Source: Pseudomonas serboccidentalis
Lineage (GTDB): Bacteria > Pseudomonadota > Gammaproteobacteria > Pseudomonadales > Pseudomonadaceae
NCBI RefSeq assembly: GCF_028830055.1
Contig: NZ_CP101655.1
Location: forward strand, 1,388,132 to 1,452,131
Length of the DNA: 64,000 bases
Direction of reading: 5' to 3'
Below are positions 11,501 to 20,059 of this stretch, piece after piece (the stretch's first letter is position 1; each line of letters opens with the position of its first letter). A program made the translations under genes and the position numbers. Below the pieces are notes generated by a model. The model was not told where the DNA came from. It worked only from the letters and a program-made list of their open reading frames with translations, and did no database searches.

Positions 11501-13187
11501 CTACCAGAAAATGAAACGTGCCGAGGACCAGGCTTCGTCCGGACTGCAGCAGGCGTTTCTCGAAAAGCTCGACCAGCGCACCCTTCAGTACGAGGCGCCA
11601 ATTGAACAGCTCAAGGCCTTGAGTCTGCTGGAGACGGTTCCCAACTACCGCCCGGCCATGATCTCGATGCTCGATACCCAGTTGCATTTCAATCAGACAT
11701 GGCTTGATCAGAACACCCCCGTTTTCGTGCGGACACTGCAAGAAACGCTGACATTGCTGGAAGCCGAAGACACCACGGCAGGTGCTGGTGACCGGGCGAC
11801 TTATCAGCAAATGGTCGATCTGTCCGAAGGCGTGATCGGCAAGCTCGAATTCGCCCGCTCGAAGTTTCAGGAACTGGATCGCCTCGGCAGAAGTGCCGCC
11901 GAAATTGTCGTGCAGTATCGCAAGCGCTTGCCCACCTTCAGCGCCGATGATCTCAAAGCCCTGCAAGTTTCGCTGGCCCGCGAGGTGTGCCTCAAGGAGG
12001 GCGACAGTGCCGCAGTGAACGAGGCGCAGGCGGACTTTTCCCGCTTGCTCGACACCACCAATCTGGTGATCCAGACCTCTCAGGAACTGATGCTGGAGGA
12101 CAACCCGGCCGGGGCAGGAGAACGCACCGAGGGCCTCGACGGACTGCTCGAACAGTTTGTCGCCATCGACCAGTCACTGGAGGACTTCGCCCTCGACCAC
12201 AAAGAGGTCTTGCTGGAGCAACCGTTCAAACATCTGCGCCAGCGTATCGGCGAATTCCAGAAGCGCACTGAGGATCATCTGGCGCAATTGCTGCGCGAGC
12301 ATGCTCCGGCGCAGGCTCGGCCGGGCCCCTCGAAACCCGCCCGCGCGCCCCGCAAACGGGTGGTCAAGACCCGTTTCAAGGGCACGGTCGTCGGCGAAAT
12401 GCGGCCCTCGGCGCCGGGCGAGCCGGTACTGCTGGAAGTCCGCGCGCCGATGACTGGCAAAGTCATCGCCACGTTCCACGAAAAAACCCCGGGCGTCTGG
12501 GTCGAACGGGTACCCGCCCGACGTCGCCGACCCGCGTCCCGACCTGCGCTCGATGCACAACTGGCCCAAGGGCAAACCCTGCTCGACAGCCTGGAAGATT
12601 TCATTCGGCGAACCGAAGCCAGCGCGAAAAAACCCGGCCGCATCCCGGTGGAAATCGAGGATCTGTTCCGCCAGAAAAGCGAACACTTCGATCACAGCGC
12701 AAGTGCCCTGGAACGTGCCCTGAGTTCGAGTACGGCTGAAGCCCAGCGCCTGGCAGCCACGAAGCTGAAGAGCGAACTGCAGCAGGCCCGCGAACGGCTG
12801 AATACCGAGGGCTACCGGCTGCGCGTCGAAATGATCAAACAGCAGCCACCCACTGCCTCGCGCATCGAATGGCTGCTGGGCAAGAATGAAATCGACATCT
12901 TGTCCGGCACCGCACGGCGTCGGCTCAAGGGCCCGCGCAGGGATTACCTGACTGAATTCGAGATTCGCGATCGTCGCAGCCAGAAAGCGCTGTGGTACGC
13001 GCACTTCCATTACCCCCAGCCGGACGGGCCGGCGGAAAACTTCACCGCCGCCCACTTGAAGACCAGCGATCAACGCTTCCTGGCCGGGGCGTTCGAGGTG
13101 AATCCCAAGACCTCCAACCCGCAAGTGATCGCCATTTATCGCAGCGAGATCAGTGCACAACTGGCCCGCAAACTGTTTTTTTCATAA
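8586..13187 (+). CDS. Giant dermonecrotic-toxin-domain-like protein, paralogue 1
   Basis: A 1533-residue protein of the Pseudomonas 'dermonecrotic toxin domain' type (DUF6543-like; family called from remembered sequence style, not a search). The N-terminal half contains family blocks such as GEHYLTLEP, DRYRSRACLIDLDTV and NMFVIGPRQMNKGPCLLYRP. Residues ~717-780 are the main hydrophobic region (ILNAALPFLGRTVGTAAWIW, then TDLLLTLAMVLAHH), suitable for membrane insertion. The motif WFVDTRLRLRGG follows, then long helical, coiled-coil-like stretches and a basic Pro/Ala segment. A C-terminal module ends with YAHFHY (~1471-1476) and FTAAHLKT. There is no signal peptide, RHS repeat or PAAR domain. 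GTG at 8580 is possible, but AGGA lies 8 bp before the ATG at 8586. The toxin activity is unproven. Confidence 0.72.
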   Translation: MTDVSTPSSVPVPTDEQDKLLTQLVTGPSIREVATRTLLPALKSLYPQLTIDPRLAMVVTPTWRLLKEQVIPGIQHWESLTDTLVRHGVEGTPVVFFDGEHYLTLEPMEPAPAQFPVSLEAIARLLNELAPLLFFAFQEQQVDYWNQLTSDTTPRWKHLSKSLREQWNIEKTAGLDTDQYAMARNLYQYPDKHLRSAHDRYRSRACLIDLDTVSDKTGNDVSTHLNVLDLAVLIGEHDSRTLILTHSVTNGLRTYESLEQLGNSLLVYSAGQTSGHTLKWRLIEPEGEYFDHLACNLIALQADSIGALSNEPGAANADLAPHISRTANELDPTDQQAPSRFNRVEQTLPSWIANASSSDLTAYSRHLMDLATVRTQDDEKTFLDGIKPIREFALDTLREAMLKQHPDATSLNLTDIEIAVESVVVWGAFVPQVGPERMSLSLVDLALQNLIALPLGNKTVRSISGQSLPEWMTVDYLEGLIVNADIGQSYPTLIKNTLLDVPTESLRRQNLFTAHLRVELPLLALQHKIRGQAGINELGYRYVAAAVQVAAENRWVDGEEIVIRPLAFKPGWRLAGAADKVANMFVIGPRQMNKGPCLLYRPMLDQPLSQYPTPANLIYAIKHSPTLHQSVLAWLPDSVRADYANYVFTANRPSVWTLSQLLGDPLTPLRMGGTLTLGTAVIDPDYLDALFTSNVNALVRQAEEQSVSNAQSRWETFKHGAWMILNAALPFLGRTVGTAAWIWQVLDDIQQTLDAGDQGDRQQQASAMTDLLLTLAMVLAHHASTRSSTAPGIEKKTSKAKPVALEEKPRTPLTIVQSSEVVGEAAAAPHRISVLTDTALSLTQTLERFAVPRPESLIPPDSTSALYRHLHRLGTRYYATIDERWFEVAVDDTGAVSMIDTRQQPMRRGPALISNTHGQWFVDTRLRLRGGGFSARRKALKQQNRQRIAELKQQLTEFDNERDHAKTELIDAYQKMKRAEDQASSGLQQAFLEKLDQRTLQYEAPIEQLKALSLLETVPNYRPAMISMLDTQLHFNQTWLDQNTPVFVRTLQETLTLLEAEDTTAGAGDRATYQQMVDLSEGVIGKLEFARSKFQELDRLGRSAAEIVVQYRKRLPTFSADDLKALQVSLAREVCLKEGDSAAVNEAQADFSRLLDTTNLVIQTSQELMLEDNPAGAGERTEGLDGLLEQFVAIDQSLEDFALDHKEVLLEQPFKHLRQRIGEFQKRTEDHLAQLLREHAPAQARPGPSKPARAPRKRVVKTRFKGTVVGEMRPSAPGEPVLLEVRAPMTGKVIATFHEKTPGVWVERVPARRRRPASRPALDAQLAQGQTLLDSLEDFIRRTEASAKKPGRIPVEIEDLFRQKSEHFDHSASALERALSSSTAEAQRLAATKLKSELQQARERLNTEGYRLRVEMIKQQPPTASRIEWLLGKNEIDILSGTARRRLKGPRRDYLTEFEIRDRRSQKALWYAHFHYPQPDGPAENFTAAHLKTSDQRFLAGAFEVNPKTSNPQVIAIYRSEISAQLARKLFFS

Positions 13188-13213
13188 CCGAAACGTCAAA
13201 AAGGAAGAGGACG

Positions 13214-16200
13214 ATGACCGAACATACCGACAACCTTCGCGTGCCCATACAACTGAAAAACAATCTGATTGTGCAGCACGACAACCAAGGCCCTACCGTC
13301 GATGAAGTCGCCGCTCGTATGCTGCGCAATGCCTTGAAAAAACAATTCCCGGATCGGGCTCTGGACCCTGATCTCACACTGATCGGCACACCCCGCTGGC
13401 AATGGGCCGAGGGCAAGCTCCGGGCGCTGCCGATGACTTTCGAATCATTGACCCAGGCCCTGGTGCGCCTTTTTTTTTCCGACACCGACGCCAATTACCT
13501 GGAGGGCGAGCACTTCCTGACAGCGGATCCGCAGGCGTCTCCCGTGGTGCATCTGGACATCAGCATCGAAGCCATCGCCACGATGCTCAATGACTACTCG
13601 CCGCTGCTGTTCGTGGCCTTTCGCGAGCGCCAACTGGCCTTCTGGAACAGCAACGGACACAAGGCGCCGCGCTGGCAGGAACTGGCCGATGCACTGCGCA
13701 AATCCCTGGATGTACAAAGTGTCAGCGGCTGGGATGCAGATCAGTGCCATGTCGCCCGGGCCGTCTCGCAGTATCCCGACAAACAACAACGGGACAGCCA
13801 GCAGCCGACGCTGTCAGAGATCAAGGTTCAGCTCATCGATATCGACACGGTCGACGCCGCAGGCAAGGCCCGGCATCTGACTGTCGGCGGTGTTGCGGTA
13901 CTGACCGGCCGTTATCGCGAACGCGACCTGGTGATGATGTACACCTTGGACGGCTATGAATCGTTCGCGTCTCTGGAGGCATTGGGCGCGGCGTTGCTCG
14001 AACGCCTCGAAGAACGCCTGGATGGACGCAGCATGAAGTGGCGACTGTTCGAACCCGAGGGCAATTTCTTCGACCATATGGCCTGGGCGCTGATCGCCAG
14101 CCAACTCGATGCAATCGCCGAAATCACCCGCGAATCCGTCGCCCGCGAAACCGATACCGGCAGTTCCCTGTCCGAACTTGCGCAATATCCCGGCACCGAG
14201 GAAAAAGACACCTTCGCGACCCTCGATGAAGCCATGCCCGAATGGCTGGCCGGCGCCACGGCTGCCGACATGGATCAATACAGCCGATCCGTCAGTGCCC
14301 TGGGCAAGCTGTACAAGCACATCAATAAAAACCTGTATCACCTGCCCGCCATCGACACTTTCGCCCAGCAGCGAATGCGCGAAGCGATTCTTGCCGACCA
14401 GCCATCCGCTACCCGGTTACCCCTGGATTCGTTCGAGATCACCATCACCAACAGTTTCGAATCCGGTGGCTTGACGCTGCCCAACCCGCTCGACAGTCAT
14501 ACCGAAACCCTGGGCGAGTTCGCACTGCAGAATTCACCGCCCTATGAGGCTACGCTGCGCTTCAAACCGCCGCAGCCTGTTCCCGACTGGCTGGACGTCG
14601 CCTACCTGACGCAAATGGCGAAAAAAGTCGACATCGGCCAAACCTACCCTCAGTTGATCAAGGACAAACTGATCAACGATCCAATCCAGGGAGCCATACA
14701 GAAATACTTCTACCTGCGCCAACTGCATGCCCTGCTTCCGCTGATCGCTCTGGAGTGCAAGATCCGCCGTATCGGCGGCATTGATGAACGCGGCTATGCG
14801 TATATTCGCGAATGGCTCAAACCGACACCCGGCCACGCCCAACCAATAGTCGTTCGTCCGCTGACGTTCATACGCAACGGGGACACCGAAGGCGACACGG
14901 TGACCAACATGTTCGTCATCGGCCCACGCCAGGCTGAAAGCGGGCCGTGCCTGCTGTATCGCCCTCTGTTCGATCAGCCGTTGTTGCAATTTCCGTCTGC
15001 GCAAAACCTTGTGTACGCCCTGCATCATCCGGGGGAATTAAGGGATTCGGTCCTGGCCTGGTTACCGGACTCGACCCTCAGTTTCAAATACGCCCAATAC
15101 ACGTTCCCCGTCGGCCTGCCCAGTCCGTGGACGAGCGCGCAAATGCTTTCCGAACCGTGGACGAGTGTGGACTGGGCCGGCCCGGTTCAGCTTTCCTCAA
15201 AAGCGCTGCATGGCGATGTATTCGGCATCCTGTTCAAGACCCATGCCCAGACCATGGCCGAGTTTGCCGACCGGCAATCACAGTCCAACGCTGAACGGCG
15301 CTGGGCACTGCTGCGCGACAGCGGCTGGGCACTGTTCAGCGTCGCCGCGAATTTCCTCAGCGGCCCGGCCGGCGCCGCGCTCTGGATCTGGCAAGGCATC
15401 AGTGAGGTCGAACAAGCGCTGCAGGCGCGTCAACGAGGTGACAAGCTCGCTGAATGGGACGCGATCGGCGATATGCTGCTGAACCTGGGGCTGCTTCTCG
15501 CCCACCGCGCGGCCGTTCGGCGCCAGAGCGGCCGCCGCCCGGCGCCATACCCGGCTGAGCGCGAATCGCCCGCCACTGTGCCTGCTGCCGTTCAGCCAGC
15601 GGCGCCCAGCGTGACTCGCGACCCCACGGCGCTGAGCGGAGAACTGCCGTCCAGCCATTACTCCTCTCTGGAAGTACGCGGCTCCGTTCCTCGCCGTACG
15701 ACCGAGGCATTGACCGCCTACCTGCTGAAGGCGAGCGTGACGCCTATCGATCCGACAGAATCGGACCTGGAAAAAATCCTCTTCGGCACTGCGCCGGTGT
15801 ATCGCCGCGATGATCATCTGTACGCGCAAGTCGGTGAGCACTGGTACGGCGTCATCGAAAATGACGATCAGCAGATCCAGATCGAATTCCCGGGCAATCC
15901 TCCAGAAACAGGGCCGCTACTGACCCATGACAGCCAAGGAAAATGGTTTGTCGATACCCGTCTGCGCCTGCGCGGTGGAGCCGGCGGCAAGAGCCTGCAA
16001 AGTCAGTTGCGCGCGCAACGTTGGGTGAAGGAGCAACAACGCAAACAACTGGAAGCCAAACTAAACACCTTCAAACGCCAGGAGTCCATTGGCAACGACG
16101 CCTTGAAAACCGCTCAGGAGAAAATGCTGGCCGCCACCGGAACGGCGCACGAGCAGGCAACCCGGCAATACCTCACCCAAGTGGAAAAACTCATCACGGA

Positions 16201-17743
16201 TTACCAGCAGGCGTTGAACAACCTTCAGGAGTGGCGCCAGAAGGGTGGCAGCGACGGCTACTTTCATGACTTGTTGCGCATGACCACCCACCTGCAGAAA
16301 AACCTCTGCCTGTGGTTCGCTCTTCAGCGTAATGCCTATGCCAAATTCAATCAGAAGCTGAGCGGGAACAGCGTCATCGAGAAGGCTGCAGCGTTGCAGG
16401 CGCACATCGAGACGGTCAAGCAGACGCTGAAACTGAGCCAGGACATGGTCGCTCGCCTGCAATTGTCGCAAACCTCGCTGGTGGATCTGGAAGCCACCGG
16501 CAGCGCCGGCATCACCGCAGCAAAACCCCTGCGCGACTTGTTGCCGGCCTTCACCGCCTGGGACTTGAAGGCCAACGAAGTCGGCATGTCCCATGAGCTG
16601 TGCCTGCGGGGTGCAGCCAGCGTCGATGCCTCACAGCGCGACGCCGTGGGTCAGTTGATTATCGACGCCGCGTCCGCCGCCCATCGGCATGCTGGACTGC
16701 TCAAGGCGCCCGAGGGCGGTGAACCGCTGACCGGACGCATCGACACCCTCAGCGGGCTGCTCGATGTCTATGCAGATACCGATCAGCGCTTCAAGGATCT
16801 TGCAGATCAATACCCCGGCAAGGTCGAACCGCTCGAGATCGATCGAGTGCGCGGACTGATCGGCGAATTCCGGCAACTGGCGCAGGATCAGTTAGATCAA
16901 TTGTTGCCCGAGACCCCGGACATCCCCGCGCCCGCCGCGCCGAAACCGGCCGTCGCGGGTCCTTCCCGTCCGGCAATGAAGGTCACCAAGAGCCGTCCCC
17001 GTGATCCCGCGCCCGCCAAGGCTTCGACCTCCACCGAGCAGGCGTTCCACGACATCCTGCCGTCACGGCCCCGTCCCGCCGCCCAGCCACTGCTGAACGA
17101 TACCGACACGATCGACAATGGCCAGACACTGAACGAAAACGTGCAGAGCTTCATCGATCAGACGCGAAAGGACGCGTTCAGACCCAATCGCATCCCGGCC
17201 GACATGCAGGACCTGTTTGATCAGCAGGCACAGCGCCTTGAACAGGCCGCACAAGATGTCCAGCAGGTGCTGGCACGGGAGCGTGACAGCGGCAGCTCGC
17301 GCTTCCCGGTGGGCAGCCTGCCGACGGAGCTGCGAAGTGCCGCCGAGCGCTTGCGCGCCGAGGGCATCAGTGTCCGTGCCAGCCTGCTCAAGGAGCGCCA
17401 GCCACGCCAGGCGTACCTGCAATGGCTATTGGACAATCATCAGGTGCGCATCGAGAAAAACCGGCAGGGGCGAATCAGGACCAAAAAGCGTCGGGACTAT
17501 TTTCAGGAGTATCGGATTCTCGACACCGCCGATAAGCCTTTGTGGTTGGCACACTTTCACTACGACTCCCTGCAAGCGCCGCTGGAGGCCTTCACGGCTG
17601 CGCATCTGAAAATCGCCGACGCCCATCTGCAGCAGTTCAGTGCCGAACGCCAAAACGTCCTGACTGACTTGGCGCCGATCGACTATGTCCTGCGGCGCAT
17701 CAGTGATCCGGCGCTGTTCTTCAAACTTGAAGTCAGTCGCTGA
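13214..17743 (+). CDS. Giant dermonecrotic-toxin-domain-like protein, paralogue 2
   Basis: A 1509-residue paralogue of the preceding gene, 26 bp downstream with its own ribosome-binding site (AAGGAAGAGG). It shares blocks in the same order: GEHFLTADP, NMFVIGPRQAESGPCLLYRP, the hydrophobic segment FLSGPAGAALWIWQGIS near residue 715, WFVDTRLRLRGG, long helical regions, IPADMQDLFDQQ, and the C-terminal LAHFHY (~1445-1450) with FTAAHLKI. The linker after the hydrophobic region and the Pro-rich stretch at ~1235-1290 differ most between the two. An uninterrupted run of nine T at 13470-13478 lies near the 5' end. There is no recognisable immunity, adaptor or secretion gene beside it; the next gene is convergent. 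The function is inferred from family resemblance only. Confidence 0.7.
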   Translation: MTEHTDNLRVPIQLKNNLIVQHDNQGPTVDEVAARMLRNALKKQFPDRALDPDLTLIGTPRWQWAEGKLRALPMTFESLTQALVRLFFSDTDANYLEGEHFLTADPQASPVVHLDISIEAIATMLNDYSPLLFVAFRERQLAFWNSNGHKAPRWQELADALRKSLDVQSVSGWDADQCHVARAVSQYPDKQQRDSQQPTLSEIKVQLIDIDTVDAAGKARHLTVGGVAVLTGRYRERDLVMMYTLDGYESFASLEALGAALLERLEERLDGRSMKWRLFEPEGNFFDHMAWALIASQLDAIAEITRESVARETDTGSSLSELAQYPGTEEKDTFATLDEAMPEWLAGATAADMDQYSRSVSALGKLYKHINKNLYHLPAIDTFAQQRMREAILADQPSATRLPLDSFEITITNSFESGGLTLPNPLDSHTETLGEFALQNSPPYEATLRFKPPQPVPDWLDVAYLTQMAKKVDIGQTYPQLIKDKLINDPIQGAIQKYFYLRQLHALLPLIALECKIRRIGGIDERGYAYIREWLKPTPGHAQPIVVRPLTFIRNGDTEGDTVTNMFVIGPRQAESGPCLLYRPLFDQPLLQFPSAQNLVYALHHPGELRDSVLAWLPDSTLSFKYAQYTFPVGLPSPWTSAQMLSEPWTSVDWAGPVQLSSKALHGDVFGILFKTHAQTMAEFADRQSQSNAERRWALLRDSGWALFSVAANFLSGPAGAALWIWQGISEVEQALQARQRGDKLAEWDAIGDMLLNLGLLLAHRAAVRRQSGRRPAPYPAERESPATVPAAVQPAAPSVTRDPTALSGELPSSHYSSLEVRGSVPRRTTEALTAYLLKASVTPIDPTESDLEKILFGTAPVYRRDDHLYAQVGEHWYGVIENDDQQIQIEFPGNPPETGPLLTHDSQGKWFVDTRLRLRGGAGGKSLQSQLRAQRWVKEQQRKQLEAKLNTFKRQESIGNDALKTAQEKMLAATGTAHEQATRQYLTQVEKLITDYQQALNNLQEWRQKGGSDGYFHDLLRMTTHLQKNLCLWFALQRNAYAKFNQKLSGNSVIEKAAALQAHIETVKQTLKLSQDMVARLQLSQTSLVDLEATGSAGITAAKPLRDLLPAFTAWDLKANEVGMSHELCLRGAASVDASQRDAVGQLIIDAASAAHRHAGLLKAPEGGEPLTGRIDTLSGLLDVYADTDQRFKDLADQYPGKVEPLEIDRVRGLIGEFRQLAQDQLDQLLPETPDIPAPAAPKPAVAGPSRPAMKVTKSRPRDPAPAKASTSTEQAFHDILPSRPRPAAQPLLNDTDTIDNGQTLNENVQSFIDQTRKDAFRPNRIPADMQDLFDQQAQRLEQAAQDVQQVLARERDSGSSRFPVGSLPTELRSAAERLRAEGISVRASLLKERQPRQAYLQWLLDNHQVRIEKNRQGRIRTKKRRDYFQEYRILDTADKPLWLAHFHYDSLQAPLEAFTAAHLKIADAHLQQFSAERQNVLTDLAPIDYVLRRISDPALFFKLEVSR

Positions 17744-17777
17744 GGTCATTATCCGGGCGGGTCGCCAACGACCCGCT

Positions 17778-19334
17778 TCAACCAACGCGCCAGGCCGTGC
17801 GCAGGCGCGCCAGTGCAGACTCGATGGCTTTTTCGGGCACAGCGGCAAACCCCATCACCAGTCCGGCGCGTCGATCAGGCGCGGTGGTCGAGTCGGGTAG
17901 CCAATAGCTGCTCAGGCCATTGATCTCCACATCGACGCTGGCAGCCTGTTCAATCAACGCCTGCTCACGGGCGATGCTGTCGACCGGTACCGTCAGGTGC
18001 AGGCCGGCAGCGACTGTCGGCAGCGGGCCGACCCCGGGAACCTCCATTGGCCAGCCACTGAGCAAGGTATTGCGGCGACTCAGGGCGGCTCGCCGCATGC
18101 GCCGGATATGTCGTTGAAAATGCCCGGCGGCCATGAACTCCGCCATCACGGCCTGGGTGCTGACTTCGGAATGCCGCACATCCACAGCACGCCGCTGGGC
18201 AAACGCATCCACCAACCCCGGCGGCAGCACCAGATACCCCAGGCGCAACGCCGGGAACGCGACCTTGCCGAACGTGCCGACATACAGCACCCGCCCCTGT
18301 CGATCGAGCGCGGCCAAAGGCGCCAACGGAGCACCGCTGTAGCGGTACTCGCCATCGTAATCATCCTCGACGATCCAGCCTTGCGTACGCTCGGCCCAGG
18401 CCAGCAGTTCGAGCCGTCGCGCCAGACTCATCACCACGCCCGTCGGGTACTGGTGGGATGGCGTGACATAAGTGAGACGGCAATCGCTGAGCCCGGCCAA
18501 TTGCTGGCAGTCGATGCCCTCGCTGTCCACTGCCACTCCGTGCAACCGGGCACCGGCCACGGCGAAGGCATGACCGGCAGCGCGGTAGCCTGGATTCTCG
18601 ATCGCTACTCCGTCGCCCGGCTCCACCAGCAACTGTGCACAAAGGCTAATCCCCTGCTGCGCGCCACTGGTGATCACAATTTGCTCAGCCGTGCACTGCA
18701 TGCCACGGGAGCTGCGCAAATAGGCCGCGATCATCCCCCGCAACCGCGCATCGCCGGCCGGGTCGCCATAACACAGCTGCTGCAAATCCGGTTTGCGCCA
18801 GAAAGCCGCATTCAGCTTGGCCCAGACGTCGAAAGGGAACAGATCGAAGGCCGGAACACCGACCCGAAACGCCCGGGGCGGACCACTGGGCGGACGGGCC
18901 AAATGATTGTTTTTGACCCGGGTCAGCGCGTCGCTGTGGATAACTTTGCTGGATGGATCCACAGGTAAATCCAGCCAATTTGTGGATAAGGCTGTGGGTA
19001 AGCCTGTTGAAAACCCTGTGGATACTTTTGTGGATAGTTTTTTCGCCGGCAACACCGCCTGCGGCAATTGCGCAACGTAAGTGCCGTCGCCGACCCGGCC
19101 TTCGATAAAGCCTTCGGCGTACAACTGATCGTAGGCGCGCACCACGCTGTTGCGCGAGATCGCCAGCGCCGCCGCCAGATCGCGGCTGGCCGGCAACCGC
19201 GTGCCACTGGCAAGACGTCCGTCCAGTACGCGCAAACGCAACGCCTGGTAAAGCTGCCGGCTCAAGCCCTGACGGCGGTCGAGTTCGATTCCCGCCGGAT
19301 TGAACGGCATGGACAGCGTGAGCGATTCGGGCAT
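17778..19334 (-). CDS. MocR/PdxR-type regulator (GntR HTH fused to class I aminotransferase domain)
   Basis: A 518-residue transcription factor. The N-terminal winged helix (RQLYQALRLRVLDGRLASGT, then RDLAAALAISRNSVVRAYDQ) is GntR-like. A variable Ser/Thr linker at about residues 100-140 joins it to a PLP-binding aminotransferase fold, with the Schiff-base lysine in GTFGKVAFPALRLGY at K357. It is divergent from a paiB-like gene 92 bp away and is likely to control it. The linker is encoded by a 12-bp tandem repeat rich in DnaA-box-like sequences (separate entry). The start at 19334 has a weak ribosome-binding site; the internal ATG at 19310 (MPFNPAGIELDRRQG) is a real alternative. Confidence 0.9.
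   Translation of the reverse strand: MPESLTLSMPFNPAGIELDRRQGLSRQLYQALRLRVLDGRLASGTRLPASRDLAAALAISRNSVVRAYDQLYAEGFIEGRVGDGTYVAQLPQAVLPAKKLSTKVSTGFSTGLPTALSTNWLDLPVDPSSKVIHSDALTRVKNNHLARPPSGPPRAFRVGVPAFDLFPFDVWAKLNAAFWRKPDLQQLCYGDPAGDARLRGMIAAYLRSSRGMQCTAEQIVITSGAQQGISLCAQLLVEPGDGVAIENPGYRAAGHAFAVAGARLHGVAVDSEGIDCQQLAGLSDCRLTYVTPSHQYPTGVVMSLARRLELLAWAERTQGWIVEDDYDGEYRYSGAPLAPLAALDRQGRVLYVGTFGKVAFPALRLGYLVLPPGLVDAFAQRRAVDVRHSEVSTQAVMAEFMAAGHFQRHIRRMRRAALSRRNTLLSGWPMEVPGVGPLPTVAAGLHLTVPVDSIAREQALIEQAASVDVEINGLSSYWLPDSTTAPDRRAGLVMGFAAVPEKAIESALARLRTAWRVG
18935..19037 (-). repeat. 12-bp tandem array of DnaA-box-like sequences inside the mocR gene
   Basis: On the minus strand five consecutive 12-bp units, beginning at 18981, 18993, 19005, 19017 and 19029 on the plus strand, each carry TTATCCACA or a near match. 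18981-18989 is perfect, 18993, 19017 and 19029 have one mismatch, and 19005 has two. A sixth, perfect TTATCCACA lies at 18935-18943. All share one orientation. TTATCCACA is the classical high-affinity DnaA box. The units encode the protein linker (KLST, KVST, GFST, GLPT, ALST). A role in DnaA binding is inference. Confidence 0.6.
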
Positions 19335-19426
19335 GGCAATGGACCTATGAAATTGGTCATCAATGGCTCTTACAACAGTCCAATAGCCTGCCTAGGATGC
19401 AGGCATTCGCCAAGGAAAATCTCTCC

Positions 19427-20050
19427 ATGTACACGCCACGCGCTTTTGCCATCGACGAGTTGTCCCAACTGCACGAACTGATCCTCGCCACCCGCCTCGC
19501 CATTCTCGTGACCCACGGTGAAAGCGGCCTGCAGGCCAGCCATGTGCCGGTGCTGCTGCATCGCGAACAAGGCCAGAACGGCACGTTGTACGGGCATCTG
19601 GCCAAAGCCAATGCGCAGTGGAAAGATTTGCGCGACGGCGCCGAAGCCCTGCTGATCTTTGCCGGCCCGGACGCCTACGTCAGCCCCGGGTTTTATCCGA
19701 GCAAGGCTGAGCACGGCAAAGTCGTGCCGACCTGGAACTATGTCGCCGTGCACGCCTACGGTCACGCCGAAACCTTCAGCGATGGCGGACGCCTGCTCGA
19801 CATCGTCAGCACGCTCACCGATCGCCACGAAGCCGGTCGCGCGCAACCGTGGAAGGTCGACGACGCGCCCGCCGACTACATCGACGGCATGCTCAAGGCC
19901 ATCGTCGGTTTTGCCATTCCCATCGATCGCCTCGAGGGTAAGCGCAAGCTCAGCCAGAACCGCAGCGCCGAAGACATCGCCGGCGTGCGTGAAGGCCTGT
20001 CCGCCAGCCCCGACATCAACGACCAGACCCTCGCCCACTTGATGCGTTAA
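19427..20050 (+). CDS. paiB: PaiB-family FMN-binding protein (putative transcriptional regulator)
   Basis: A 207-residue protein matching the PaiB family, opening MYTPRAFAIDELSQLHELIL. The conserved core TLYGHLAKANAQWKDL and VSPGFYPSKAEHGKVVPTWN belongs to the FMN-binding split-barrel fold. In Bacillus, PaiB was described as a repressor of sporulation and protease genes next to an acetyltransferase (PaiA). Here two GNAT acetyltransferases follow directly, echoing that arrangement. The ATG at 19427 has AAGGA 10 bp upstream and gives the family start; the earlier in-frame ATG at 19397 does not. The gene is likely controlled by the divergent MocR protein. Confidence 0.88.
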   Translation: MYTPRAFAIDELSQLHELILATRLAILVTHGESGLQASHVPVLLHREQGQNGTLYGHLAKANAQWKDLRDGAEALLIFAGPDAYVSPGFYPSKAEHGKVVPTWNYVAVHAYGHAETFSDGGRLLDIVSTLTDRHEAGRAQPWKVDDAPADYIDGMLKAIVGFAIPIDRLEGKRKLSQNRSAEDIAGVREGLSASPDINDQTLAHLMR

Positions 20051-20059
20051 GGAAATAGC

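Noticed and set aside
12992..13213. Possible fusion of the second giant gene to sequence inside the first
   Set aside because: The open frame extends upstream into paralogue 1, but that part is out of frame with it. A strong ribosome-binding site and the paralogue alignment set the start at 13214.
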